DNA from: CF-161 sp035259145
GTDB taxonomy: Bacteria > Chloroflexota > Dormibacteria > Dormibacterales > Dormibacteraceae
Assembly (NCBI GenBank): GCA_035259145.1
Contig: DATFWQ010000206.1
Span: 1 to 37,450, forward strand
Length of the DNA: 37,450 nucleotides
Reading direction: 5' to 3'
Positions 14,760-23,561 of this stretch are shown piece by piece; within the stretch, counting starts at the first letter, position 1; the number at the start of each line of letters is the position of its first letter. The position numbers and the translations under genes are program-made. Below the pieces are notes generated by a model, which ran no database searches, was not told the origin of the DNA, and saw nothing but the letters and a program-made list of their open reading frames with translations.

Positions 14760-16403
14760 ATGAAGGCTCTTCGGCGGCGGCTTCCGGGCGAGTTCGGCCT
14801 GCGGGCCCGAATGGCGGCCTCCTATGTGCTGGTGACGTTCGCCGCCGTGGTCCTGGTCGAGGTCCTGGCCGCCGCACTGGTGATTCCGACCTTCAATGCC
14901 CGGACGGACCTGAGCAGCCGGCTTGTGACAACGGCCAACGAGTTCTCGGTTCGCTACGGCAACGTCCTGCAGAAGCTGGCTGCGACGTCATCGGACCCCA
15001 CGGCCGGCGTGGACGCCAGGACGGCGCTGCAGGTCTTTCAGGATCAGCGGGTCAAGATGGGAGTTACTGATGCACACCTCAATCCGGGCCAGGAGAGGCC
15101 ACTGGACAACGGAGTGCTGATCCCTTACGTGGACGGCCTGCTGCCGGACAACGCTCCCATGTCACTGGCCCTCATCCTTGGCGCCGACGCGCTGGTCTAT
15201 GCAAGCTCGTATCCAGCGCGGTATGGGCCCGGTTCGACCGCGGCGCAGTGGCTGCCCGCAGGCTGGGACAAGGGGGCACTGTCCGGCGTTGGCAAGCTCA
15301 GCAATGGCCCGGTAGCGTGGGCGACGCAGCCCATCTTCTGGCGGCCCGTCGACACGACCGCTCTCGACCCGAAGGCGCCGGCCGTTGCTCAGAACTCGGG
15401 CGTCGTGAAGGGCGCGGGAGGCGGCGAGGGAAAGGGAGGCAAGGGCGGTCTTTCGGTCAGGCAGCCGCTGCTGGGCTACGTATACGTGCAGGTCCCATTC
15501 CAGCCCACGGGCCTTTCCTTCGGGGACCTGAAGCCGCAGCTGCTGTCGGGCTTGTGGTTTCTGGTCGCCACCGTCCCGGTCGGGGTCCTGTTCGGCCTGT
15601 TGACGACCCGCGGAATGATCCGCCGCCTGCAGCGCCTGGCTGCCGGCACCGTCGGCTTCGCGGCAGGCGACTTCTCTCAGCGCGTGCCCGAGGCGGGCGC
15701 CGACGAGGTTGGACAGCTCGAACGCCACTTCAACCTGATGGCCGAGCGCCTGGACGAGTCGATAGCCGAGCGGCAAGCGCTGGCCGAGAAGAACGCGCGC
15801 CTGGCCGAGCGCTCGCGCATCTCGCGCGAGCTCCACGACTCGATCTCACAGGACCTCTTCTCCATCAGCGCCCTTGCCGGCGGCCTGCGCAAGGCTCTCC
15901 CTGCCGGCTCGGCGCTGCAGCCGCAGCTGGAGACGCTGTCGAAAACGGTCGGCTCGGCCATTCAGGAGATGCGCACGCTGCTGCTGGAGCTGCGGCCGAC
16001 TGCGCTCGAGGAGAAGGGCCTCGTGCCGGCCCTTGCAGATCTGTGTGACGCGTATGAGGTGCGGGTCGGCGTCCGGGTGAGGAAGGACCTGGCGCCCATC
16101 GTGCTCGACCCCGCCGTAGAACAGGCGGTGTTCCGCATCGCCCAGGAAGGTCTCTCAAACGCCGTCCGTCACTCCGAGGCCGACGAGATCGAGGTCCGGC
16201 TGCGACAGGACGGCGCGCAGGCCGAGCTCACGGTGGCCGACAACGGCCGCGGCTTCGACCATGAGGATCCCCCCGAGCACGGGCTGGGGCTGAAGCTGAT
16301 GGCGGAGCGCATCCGCGAGCTCGGCGGTTCCCTGGCCATCGAGAGCACGCCGGACAGGGGCACAGCGCTGCGCGTGCTCCTGCCGGCCTCGGCGGCGGCG
16401 TGA
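14760..16403 (+). CDS. Sensor histidine kinase, HisKA_3 type
   Basis: A 547-residue membrane kinase of the NarX/LiaS-like group. It has helix 1 (about 19-43), a large extracytoplasmic sensor domain (about 44-260) with a Gly/Lys-rich flexible stretch at 217-230, and helix 2 (about 262-283). A HAMP domain (about 283-340) precedes the dimerisation box with phosphoacceptor H359 (SRELHDSIS). The HATPase has an N-box (N467), DNGRGF (494-499) and GLGL (508-511). It phosphorylates the regulator encoded next; its stop and the regulator's GTG overlap as GTGA. GAGG lies only one base before the ATG, a poor spacing. Signal is unknown; the adjacent lipoprotein suggests an envelope cue. Confidence 0.95.
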   Translation: MKALRRRLPGEFGLRARMAASYVLVTFAAVVLVEVLAAALVIPTFNARTDLSSRLVTTANEFSVRYGNVLQKLAATSSDPTAGVDARTALQVFQDQRVKMGVTDAHLNPGQERPLDNGVLIPYVDGLLPDNAPMSLALILGADALVYASSYPARYGPGSTAAQWLPAGWDKGALSGVGKLSNGPVAWATQPIFWRPVDTTALDPKAPAVAQNSGVVKGAGGGEGKGGKGGLSVRQPLLGYVYVQVPFQPTGLSFGDLKPQLLSGLWFLVATVPVGVLFGLLTTRGMIRRLQRLAAGTVGFAAGDFSQRVPEAGADEVGQLERHFNLMAERLDESIAERQALAEKNARLAERSRISRELHDSISQDLFSISALAGGLRKALPAGSALQPQLETLSKTVGSAIQEMRTLLLELRPTALEEKGLVPALADLCDAYEVRVGVRVRKDLAPIVLDPAVEQAVFRIAQEGLSNAVRHSEADEIEVRLRQDGAQAELTVADNGRGFDHEDPPEHGLGLKLMAERIRELGGSLAIESTPDRGTALRVLLPASAAA

Positions 16404-17047
16404 TCCGCGCCCTGATCGTCGACGACCACAACGTGGTCCGGCAGGGACTCCGCTTCCTGCTCGAGCACGAGGCCGAGATCGAGGTGGTCGGCGACTGCGC
16501 CGACGGCGACTCGGCCATCAGAGCGGTCGACGCCCTGGTGCCGACCGTCGTCCTGCTCGACCTCCAGATGCCAGGACTGGACGGCATCGCCACGCTTCGA
16601 CTTATCAAGACGCGGAGCCCGGCCACTCAGGTGATCGTGCTTACCTCGCACCAGGGAGACGACCTGGTCTTCGATGCCGTCCGCGCCGGGGCCACGTCCT
16701 ACCTGCTGAAGACGGCGGGCGTCGAGGAAGTCGTCCGCGCCGTCCACGCAGCCGCGCGCGGCGAGAGTGTGCTCGACCCCGGCGTAGCGGCACGGGTGCT
16801 GCAGGAGATGCGTGGACGCGACCGCCAGCCCGTGGATGCGCTGTCGCCCCGCGAGATCGAGGTGCTGCGGGCTCTGGCCCGGGGCCGCTCGAACAAGGAG
16901 ATCGCGGGGGCCCTCCACATCGGCGAGGAGACCGTCAAGACGCACGTCTCGAACATCCTCTCCAAGCTGCACCTGGCGGACCGCACACAGGCGGCCATCT
17001 ACGGTCTTCAAAAGCGGCTTGTACCTCTGGACAAAGCGCTGGAATAG
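16400..17047 (+). CDS. NarL/FixJ family response regulator
   Basis: A 215-residue two-domain regulator. The receiver domain has acidic residues D8 and D9, phosphoacceptor D54 (LLDLQMPG) and the conserved lysine K104. The C-terminal LuxR-type helix-turn-helix (about 148-205) has LSPREIEVL, then NKEIAGALHIGEETVKTHVS. It is coupled to the kinase by a 4-base overlap. Expected to bind dyad operators; the inverted repeat at 14671-14689 and the tandem sites at 8632-8674 are candidates, but no target is proven. Confidence 0.96.
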   Translation: MIRALIVDDHNVVRQGLRFLLEHEAEIEVVGDCADGDSAIRAVDALVPTVVLLDLQMPGLDGIATLRLIKTRSPATQVIVLTSHQGDDLVFDAVRAGATSYLLKTAGVEEVVRAVHAAARGESVLDPGVAARVLQEMRGRDRQPVDALSPREIEVLRALARGRSNKEIAGALHIGEETVKTHVSNILSKLHLADRTQAAIYGLQKRLVPLDKALE

Positions 17048-17117
17048 TCCGTCGCGTACTGCTGATGCCGCCTGAATAGGGCTGACGCGCGGACCTGCTC
17101 CCGCTTACCCTGCGGCG

Positions 17118-18635
17118 GTGAGCTTCCGCCCCACCCGTCTGTTCGCCGGCTGCCGTCCGGAAGTCGCGGCCGGCCCGGATGGCCGCATCCTCGCGGTTGG
17201 CGCGGCTGCCCGCGAGGCTGCCGGTGCAGATGCGGAGGTAGAGGAGTTGCCCGGTCGCACCCTGCCGGGACTCGCGGACGCCCACATCCACCTGGAGTCG
17301 CTCGCCCGGCTCAAGCTGGAAGTGGACCTGGCGGGCTCACCGTCGCTCGACCACGTGCTGGCCCGCATCCGTAGACACGCGGCCACGCTGCCACCCGACG
17401 CCTGGGTCGTAGGCCGCGGCTGGTACAACGACGTCTGGCCGGACGCCCGCTTTCCGGACCGCCGGTCGCTCGACGAGGCGGTTGCCGGACGTCCCGCGCT
17501 GCTGCTCCGCAAGGACGGTCACTCGGGCTGGGTCAGCTCAGCCGCACTGGGTGTGGCCGCCATCACGCGCGAAACCCCCAACCCGCCAGGCGGCGTGATC
17601 GACCGCGATCCCGACGGCGAAGCCAGCGGGATCGTGCGCGAAAACGCGGTGCAGGCTGTGCAGCGCTGCATTCCCCGCCCGTCGGATGAGCAGCTCGACG
17701 CGGCGATGGCGGCTGCCCTGCGGGACCTGGCACGACGTGGCCTGACATCCGTCCACTCGATGGACACCCCCCTCGCCTTTGCCTCGCTCTCCCGTCTACG
17801 GGCTCGCCGCCCGCTGCCTCTCAGGGTCAGCTACAACCTCCCCGCGCCGCGCCTTGAGCACGCCGAGCGCCTCGGCATCCACAGCGGTCTGGGCGACGAC
17901 CGCCTGCGCATCTGGGGCGTCAAGGCATTCCTGGACGGCTCGCTCGGCAGCCGGACCGCCGAGATGGTCGACGGGTCCGGCGTGCCAGTGCTAGCGCAGC
18001 CCGAGCTGGTGGAGCTTGCCAGCCGCTGCGCGACGGCAGGTCTCAACCTCTGCCTCCATGCGATCGGAGACGGAGCCGTGCGCCGTGCGCTCGACGCACT
18101 GGAGCCGCTGGCCGGGATCTGGCCTGGCTGGAGGCCGCGCATCGAGCACGCGCAGTGCGTCGACCCGGCCGACGTGCCGCGTTTCAGGCGCGCGGGGGTG
18201 GTGGCCTCGATGCAGCCGATCCACGCCGTCACCGACCGCGACCTCGCGGACCGGGAGTGGGGTGAGCGCACCCGGCACGCGTACGCGTGGCGGGCGCTGC
18301 TGGACGCGGGCGCGGTCCTGGCCTTTGGTTCAGACGCTCCGGTCGAGCCGGCGGACCCGCTGCTCGGCATCGACGCGGCGACCGCATGGCGGCGGCGTGC
18401 CGGGTGGTACCCGGACCTGGCGCTGACCGAGGCGCAGGCGCTCCGCGCCTATACCTGGGGAGCCGCGTACGCAGCCGGCATGGAGGACCGGCTCGGCGGG
18501 CTCCGGCCGGGAATGCTCTGCGACCTCACGTTGATCCGCGACGGACGGGTGACCGCCACCGTGGTCGGCGGCCAGCTGACCTGGCGTGAACGATTGCGCA
18601 AAGCCCCGCCGAATAAGGCCCCAACGGGTCACTGA
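17118..18635 (+). CDS. Metal-dependent amidohydrolase, YtcJ-like
   Basis: A 505-residue cytosolic hydrolase of the amidohydrolase_3 branch. An N-terminal beta domain leads to the metal motif DAHIHLE (54-60). It is followed by KDGHSGWVSS, a HAIGDGAV block, RIEHAQC, and the metal-binding Asp in FGSDAPVEP, the usual order for a TIM-barrel binuclear or mononuclear hydrolase. YtcJ relatives act on amides, formamides or cyclic imides, but substrates are poorly known. The start is GTG. Its stop codon region overlaps the convergent unknown gene by 7 bases. Family firm, substrate open. Confidence 0.9.
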   Translation: MSFRPTRLFAGCRPEVAAGPDGRILAVGAAAREAAGADAEVEELPGRTLPGLADAHIHLESLARLKLEVDLAGSPSLDHVLARIRRHAATLPPDAWVVGRGWYNDVWPDARFPDRRSLDEAVAGRPALLLRKDGHSGWVSSAALGVAAITRETPNPPGGVIDRDPDGEASGIVRENAVQAVQRCIPRPSDEQLDAAMAAALRDLARRGLTSVHSMDTPLAFASLSRLRARRPLPLRVSYNLPAPRLEHAERLGIHSGLGDDRLRIWGVKAFLDGSLGSRTAEMVDGSGVPVLAQPELVELASRCATAGLNLCLHAIGDGAVRRALDALEPLAGIWPGWRPRIEHAQCVDPADVPRFRRAGVVASMQPIHAVTDRDLADREWGERTRHAYAWRALLDAGAVLAFGSDAPVEPADPLLGIDAATAWRRRAGWYPDLALTEAQALRAYTWGAAYAAGMEDRLGGLRPGMLCDLTLIRDGRVTATVVGGQLTWRERLRKAPPNKAPTGH

Positions 18636-19495
18636 GCCTGTGGGAACCAGCGTTCGCGGGACGGATAGAGGTAGCTCCTGGTCAGTACGTTGAGTACACG
18701 GCGGGCGCGGCCGAAGTGGTCGACCACGTCCCGCAGGTCTCCCGCTGAATGACCCGCGGCTCGAATCGCGAGCCGGTAAGCCCTCCGACCCAACCATTCC
18801 AGCAGCCAGATGCCCTGCTGTGGGCCACTGGCTCGGGCGAGCTCGTCAGGAGGCGGCGCGGGCGCCTCCAGGCTGGTTGCGTTGAGAAGCCGGTTGATGC
18901 GCTCGACGTGCCGAGGCTGCAGCGGATGTGCTGCCGCGTGCTCGGGGAACACGCCGCCGAGAAAGAGCGCAAGGTCGCCAAGCCGCCGGCAGACGGCGGC
19001 TCGCTGGGTGTCCGGCACCACCTCCAGCAGCTGCGTCAGACGCAGCGGGTCGAGCTCGCTGTAGCGCCGCCGGCGCCACCCGCGCGGCGTCCGCTGCCAC
19101 ACGCTCCCGCTGGCAACCCGCGTGTAGGACGCGAGCAGCTCTGCAAGGAAGGCGCGGTGGGAGTTGCCGGCCAGGAACTCCCGCAGACTGGCAACGTCGA
19201 ACACCGGCACGGTTCGGGCCGGGCCGAGCCACTCTTCAATGAACACCGCGTGTTCCAGGTCATTCGCGACCCGGTTGACCAGCACGGAGAAAGCAAGGAA
19301 CGGCGATGCCGAGAGCAGGGGGTCACGCTCGGTGACGCTCGCGAACAGCGCCTGGAACAACGCCGGGCTCCTCAGCAGCTCGTCGAGCTTCGCTGGGTCA
19401 CTGCGCAGCTCCTCGACCGCCGGTCCGCCCGCAGCCGACTGGAGCAGCTCCATGTCGGCGGCGGTCAGCAGGCGGAAGTAGCGGGCGTCGGTCAC
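18629..19495 (-). CDS. Hypothetical protein coupled to the S10 peptidase
   Basis: A 288-residue soluble protein, predicted mostly helical, Leu/Ala/Arg-rich, with no signal peptide and no recognised motif. It opens MTDARYFRLLTAADMELL and contains conserved-looking blocks such as FLAFSVLVNRVANDL and LGDLALFLGGVFPEH. The GTG start overlaps the peptidase stop as GTGA (19492-19495), so both are made together; it may be a partner or modulator of that enzyme. The gene ends inside the last codons of the convergent amidohydrolase gene. Function unknown. Confidence 0.75.
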   Translation of the reverse strand: MTDARYFRLLTAADMELLQSAAGGPAVEELRSDPAKLDELLRSPALFQALFASVTERDPLLSASPFLAFSVLVNRVANDLEHAVFIEEWLGPARTVPVFDVASLREFLAGNSHRAFLAELLASYTRVASGSVWQRTPRGWRRRRYSELDPLRLTQLLEVVPDTQRAAVCRRLGDLALFLGGVFPEHAAAHPLQPRHVERINRLLNATSLEAPAPPPDELARASGPQQGIWLLEWLGRRAYRLAIRAAGHSAGDLRDVVDHFGRARRVLNVLTRSYLYPSRERWFPQAQ

Positions 19496-20973
19496 TCTGC
19501 GGGAACGGGCGACGCGCCGACGAATGCGCGCAGCTCAGCCGCCAGCCTGTCCCTGGACGGCGGATGGATGTACATCATGTGCCCAGCCTCGTACCGAGTC
19601 ATCCTGACATTACCGGACAGGCTGGGATCGAGCCCCATACGTTCCAGGGTCCATTCGGCGGCTGCGAACGGCGTCGCCAGGTCGAAGTATCCGCTGGCCA
19701 GCAGCAGCTTGAGCTCGCGGCTCCGCGACATGGCTTTGCGGAGCATCGAGGCGACGTCGAGGTACTTGTTGTCGGCGTCTTCGCCGAAGTTCCAGGGTCG
19801 CACGCGCTCGCCGTTCAGCACCTCGTATGGCAGATCCGACTCGAAGCCCAGCTCGCCCCGCAGATATGAGTTCACCGCAGCTGAGAACGGAGCCTGGATG
19901 ATGGCGTAGCTTGGGTCGTACTCGGGAACCTCGCCTGCAGCGTCGGCGTCGATGCCGGTGAAACGGCTGTCGAGGCGGCCGACCGTGCGACGTTCGGAAC
20001 GCAGCAGCTCCTTGAAGAAGCGGGGCGGGCTCACACGCAGGTCGCACTCCTCAAGGAAGCTCTTCGACAGGCCGGTCCAGCCGGCCAGCCGATCGAGCAC
20101 CGACGCGCGCTCTGTGGCCGGTGCTCGCTTGCCGCGAAGAAGCAGGCTGGCATAGTCGCCCAGTGCGAACTCTTCGACCTGATCTGTGAGCGTTCGTAGG
20201 CTCTGGTCACGGTCCTTGAGGCGCTGGTGATACCAGGCTGTGGCGGCGTACGTAGGCAGGCTCAAGACGTAGGGCAGGTCATTGGCACCGCCTTGCCGGC
20301 CGGCCTGAAAGAGCAGGATGGCAGAGATCAGAGCCACTCCGTTCAAGTACATGCCATACCGGTCTTGAAGGTGCTGCGCCAGCCCCGCCGCTCGAGTCGT
20401 CCCGTAGCTCTCGCCGACCAGAAACTTGGGCGCGGTCCAGCGTCCTGCGCGCGTGGTGTAGAGGCGGATGAACTCGCCCACCGACTCAAGGTCCTCCCTG
20501 AAGCCGTGGAACTGATTGGCCTCTTGCCCAGCCGCCGCACGACTGAAGCCGGTGCTGACGGGGTCGATGAAAACGAGATCGCTGACGTCAAGCAGCGATG
20601 CGTCGTTGTCGATCACCCGGTAAGGCGCCGCCGGCGGCGTGGGTCCGTCAGGGACGTCGACGCGACGCGGGCCGACCAGGCCGAGATGGAGCCATGTCGA
20701 CGATGAGCCGGGCCCGCCGTTGAACACGAAGGTCAGTGGCCGCGCGCCGTCCTCGACCGAGTCGGTGCGCGTGTAAGCGATCGAGAAGATGCTCGCTCTA
20801 GCCTCGCCCTCCTCACTTCGGAGCGTGGTGGTGCGGGCCACCGCCCGGTAGGCGACGGCGTTGCCGCCGATCTGCACAGTGTGCTCGGTGACGGACTCAT
20901 TTTCTGGCGGCGGCGCCGGCTTCTCCTCTCCTGACCTGGGGTCGGTGCGCTCGTTTTCGGTCACGGTCGCCAT
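19492..20973 (-). CDS. Serine carboxypeptidase-like protein, peptidase family S10
   Basis: A 493-residue alpha/beta hydrolase of the bacterial S10 type. The oxyanion motif NGGPGSSS is at 85-92, the nucleophile is S189 in GESYGT, the acid is in SGYFDLATPF, and the base is in EAGHMMYIH near the C-terminus. The N-terminus is charged with no signal peptide, so it would act in the cytoplasm unless exported by another route. S10 enzymes remove C-terminal residues from peptides at acid pH; bacterial members are little studied. First gene of a two-gene unit, divergent from the GNAT gene at 21072. Confidence 0.9.
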   Translation of the reverse strand: MATVTENERTDPRSGEEKPAPPPENESVTEHTVQIGGNAVAYRAVARTTTLRSEEGEARASIFSIAYTRTDSVEDGARPLTFVFNGGPGSSSTWLHLGLVGPRRVDVPDGPTPPAAPYRVIDNDASLLDVSDLVFIDPVSTGFSRAAAGQEANQFHGFREDLESVGEFIRLYTTRAGRWTAPKFLVGESYGTTRAAGLAQHLQDRYGMYLNGVALISAILLFQAGRQGGANDLPYVLSLPTYAATAWYHQRLKDRDQSLRTLTDQVEEFALGDYASLLLRGKRAPATERASVLDRLAGWTGLSKSFLEECDLRVSPPRFFKELLRSERRTVGRLDSRFTGIDADAAGEVPEYDPSYAIIQAPFSAAVNSYLRGELGFESDLPYEVLNGERVRPWNFGEDADNKYLDVASMLRKAMSRSRELKLLLASGYFDLATPFAAAEWTLERMGLDPSLSGNVRMTRYEAGHMMYIHPPSRDRLAAELRAFVGASPVPAE

Positions 20974-21071
20974 GATGACACCCGTGGACCGTTCGGCTCA
21001 CCGGTAGCCGGAGGCGCTGGCGCGGGGAGAAACCGCGGACCCGGCGTTCCCGGTGTTACGGTCGGGCAATC

Positions 21072-21635
21072 GTGACAGAGATCGTCAAGCTTAGGCCCGG
21101 AGATGGGATGAACGCGATGGCCGCTGAGGCGATCCTCAATCGGGAGCTGGGTCGAGGCATCTACGCGCTGGGCCGGCTGTCCAGGGACGCAGCAGATCCG
21201 ATCGCGGCGGTCTGGATCGCCCGCGAAGCAGGGCCCCAGCCGGTCGGGGCGGCAGTCGCACGCCTCCTGATCCCCGAGGACGCCGCCTACTACGAGCGGT
21301 TCGGTCCCGATGCCGTCAAGCTCTTCACCGGCACGGTCGGCTCCTACGAAGCGGTGGCCGTCGAGCCTGGCTTCCGCCGGAGGGGCACCGGTCGCCTCCT
21401 GACCGAGGCTGGTCTGGAGTGGATGCGCCAGCAGGGCTGTGACGTGGCCGTAACCCTGGCCTGGCTGTCCGGGCGCAGTGACTCGTCGCCTCACCTGTTC
21501 AGGAGCCTCGGATTTCGCGAGTGGGGGACGGTCGAGCGGTTCTACTACGAGGAGAGCCTGCGGGATGGCTGGGAGTGCCCGGTCTGCCTGGGTCCCTGCC
21601 GCTGCTCCGCGACCCTCTTCACGCTCCGCCTGTGA
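21072..21635 (+). CDS. GNAT N-acetyltransferase with C-terminal cysteine cluster
   Basis: A 187-residue acetyl-CoA-dependent acetyltransferase. The CoA-binding motif is VEPGFRRRGTGRLL (about 97-110), with the following helix and the LFRSLGF strand-loop near 142. The C-terminus carries four closely spaced cysteines (C169, C172, C176, C178; pattern CxxCxxxCxC) before the final strand, which could bind zinc or another metal. The start is GTG. Its stop overlaps the start of the next gene as GTGA. Substrate unknown. Confidence 0.88.
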   Translation: MTEIVKLRPGDGMNAMAAEAILNRELGRGIYALGRLSRDAADPIAAVWIAREAGPQPVGAAVARLLIPEDAAYYERFGPDAVKLFTGTVGSYEAVAVEPGFRRRGTGRLLTEAGLEWMRQQGCDVAVTLAWLSGRSDSSPHLFRSLGFREWGTVERFYYEESLRDGWECPVCLGPCRCSATLFTLRL

Positions 21636-22459
21636 CCAGAGACGACGGGTTGGCGCTCCTGGCTCGAGCCCGGTCAGCTCAGGCGGTTACAGCGGCGCTG
21701 TCTCAGATCGCGTCAGGAAACCCGCGTCTGCGTGAGGCATTGCTCGAGCGCTACGACGACATCAACGCGGAACCCCGGCGACTCGATGCCGACGGCGGGA
21801 TCAGGGCTGCACTGCTGCGCGGGCTACGCCAGTGCGCTCTGGCCGCTGACATCGGACTGCTGGAGGATGCGGTTCACACCTACGAGTTCGGCGCCCGCGG
21901 CGACTCCGACGCCCACAGCGAGGTCGCTTGCAACCTGCGCGCGGCCGGGCTGCTCGCGCTGGCTGGGGTCGACGAGCCTCTGGCCGCATACCACGCCACG
22001 CGCCTGCTGGCCGACCCATACACCGCCCGCGGATCACGTGAGCCGGCGCTTACCGCAGTGCGGCTGCTGGCCGCTACGGGCCAGCACCTGCCGCTGTACA
22101 GGCATCTTCTGCAGGAGGGAGCCATCGGCGAAGAGGCGGCCGAATGCTTCCGCGCGCTGGCGAACGCGCCCACCGGCATCCTTCTGGACCTCGCCGAGCG
22201 CTGGCAGTCCAGCTCGGACGAGATTGCGCTCCTGGGCATGTTCGACACTTTGCTCGGTCACCCGGCACTCGATCGCTTCAGCCGCCTCGTGATGCACTTC
22301 ATCGAGGAGTCGCCGCTGTTGGACCTGGTCGCCTACGTGGCCGCCGCCATCGTGGCCGGGCGCAGTGAAGCGCTGACCCATCTGCTGGCCGGCCGCGCCA
22401 CTCTACCCAATCCACGGGGCCAGTTGATCCGGGACGCACTCGCTCTCAGACGTCCCTGA
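21632..22459 (+). CDS. Helical repeat-like protein coupled to the GNAT
   Basis: A 275-residue soluble protein, Ala/Leu-rich, built of successive helices that look like HEAT or TPR-type repeats across its length; no catalytic motif is seen. The GTG at 21632 overlaps the GNAT stop (GTGA), which decides the start against the longer frame that runs back inside the GNAT gene. It could be a scaffold or a partner that brings substrates to the acetyltransferase, but this is inference from coupling alone. Confidence 0.72.
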   Translation: MTRDDGLALLARARSAQAVTAALSQIASGNPRLREALLERYDDINAEPRRLDADGGIRAALLRGLRQCALAADIGLLEDAVHTYEFGARGDSDAHSEVACNLRAAGLLALAGVDEPLAAYHATRLLADPYTARGSREPALTAVRLLAATGQHLPLYRHLLQEGAIGEEAAECFRALANAPTGILLDLAERWQSSSDEIALLGMFDTLLGHPALDRFSRLVMHFIEESPLLDLVAYVAAAIVAGRSEALTHLLAGRATLPNPRGQLIRDALALRRP

Positions 22460-22480
22460 CTCCCTGCGTATCCTCAATCC

Positions 22481-22633
22481 GTGAGCACCGCAACCGCCTG
22501 TCCGCCACTCGAGCCCGGAAAGCTGACACCTGCCCGGCTGCCGGCGGCCCGCGGCCCAGCACTTGATGCCGGCGGGTCTGCCACCGCCGTCGCGGCCGGC
22601 CTCGCCGCCTCCTCGATCGCCGGAAGGACATGA
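22481..22633 (+). CDS. Possible 50-residue leader ORF coupled to the CDF gene
   Basis: GTG at 22481 opens a 50-residue Ala/Pro/Gly-rich frame whose TGA overlaps the CDF start as ATGA (22630-22633). The peptide has no motif and a weak start, and the composition is what GC-rich DNA gives by chance. The exact overlap and the position 21 bases after the previous gene are the only support. Confidence 0.25.
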   Translation: MSTATACPPLEPGKLTPARLPAARGPALDAGGSATAVAAGLAASSIAGRT

Positions 22634-23550
22634 CCGTCCATCGGCACGCCCTCACGGGAAGCAGGCTTCGCCTTGCCTTTCTGCTGACGCTGATCGTCCT
22701 GATCGTAGAAGCGTCTGCCGGGCTGGTAGCCAACTCGCTGGCGCTGCTCTCAGATGCAGGCCACATCCTCACCGACGCGTTCGCGTTGGGCCTGGCCTGG
22801 TTCGCCGTGGAGCAGGCAGGCAGGCCGTCTGACAGCCGCCGCACGTACGGCTACCATCGCGTGGGCATCCTGGCAGCGCTCGTCAACGGCGGCACCCTGA
22901 TCCTGGTCGTTGCGGCCATCGCGTTCGAAGCCGTGAGGCGGCTCCAGCATCCCGAGCCGATCCAGGGTGGGCTCGTCATCGCCGCCGCGCTGGTCGCGCT
23001 CGCCGTCAACACCTTCATCGCCCTGAATCTGCGCCACGCGGGTCCCGACCTCAACGTCCGCGCGGCCCTGCTGCACGTGCTGGGAGACCTGGCTGCTTCG
23101 GTCGGCGTCGCCATCGCAGGCGCTGTGGTCCTCCTCACCGGCTGGCTGCCGGTCGACCCTCTGCTTTCGCTGGCGATCGCCGGCCTGATCGCATTCGGCG
23201 CCTTGAGCGTAGTGCGCGCGACTGTCCACATTCTGCTCGAGGGAACGCCCAGCGGCATCGACCTCGAGGCCGTCCGGCGGGAGATCGAGCAGTTCGAAGG
23301 CGTCCACTCGGTGCACGACCTCCACGTGTGGTCGCTTTCGTCTGACTCGTCGGTCCTGAGCTGCCACGTGGTGGTCACCGACGAGTTGATGTCTGACGCC
23401 GAGCACAGGATGAGGGGCCTGGAAATCCAGCTCTGCAAGCGATTCGGAATCGCGCACACGACCATCCAGCTGGAGTCCTGTCACCCCTGCGCCGACGAGG
23501 TGGACCACAGCGCAGGGGCGCACAACCATCCGCATCCAGAGCTTCGTTGA
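22630..23550 (+). CDS. Cation diffusion facilitator, CzcD/ZitB type
   Basis: A 306-residue inner-membrane metal/proton antiporter with six helices. The transport site is HxxxD in helix 2 (SDAGHILTD, H45 and D49) and HxxxD in helix 5 (HVLGD, H149 and D153), the pattern of zinc-selective members such as ZitB and YiiP relatives. A cytoplasmic ferredoxin-like domain follows (about 205-290), and a His-rich tail (HSAGAHNHPHPELR) may bind zinc. GGAAGG upstream of the ATG is a fair ribosome site. Expected role: export of excess Zn2+ and possibly Cd2+ or Co2+. Confidence 0.93.
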   Translation: MTVHRHALTGSRLRLAFLLTLIVLIVEASAGLVANSLALLSDAGHILTDAFALGLAWFAVEQAGRPSDSRRTYGYHRVGILAALVNGGTLILVVAAIAFEAVRRLQHPEPIQGGLVIAAALVALAVNTFIALNLRHAGPDLNVRAALLHVLGDLAASVGVAIAGAVVLLTGWLPVDPLLSLAIAGLIAFGALSVVRATVHILLEGTPSGIDLEAVRREIEQFEGVHSVHDLHVWSLSSDSSVLSCHVVVTDELMSDAEHRMRGLEIQLCKRFGIAHTTIQLESCHPCADEVDHSAGAHNHPHPELR

Positions 23551-23561
23551 GCCCAGTGGAC

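Noticed and set aside
18749..19909. 386-codon plus-strand open frame
   Set aside because: Antisense to the S10 peptidase and its partner, both of which have clear protein-like sequence and start-stop coupling.
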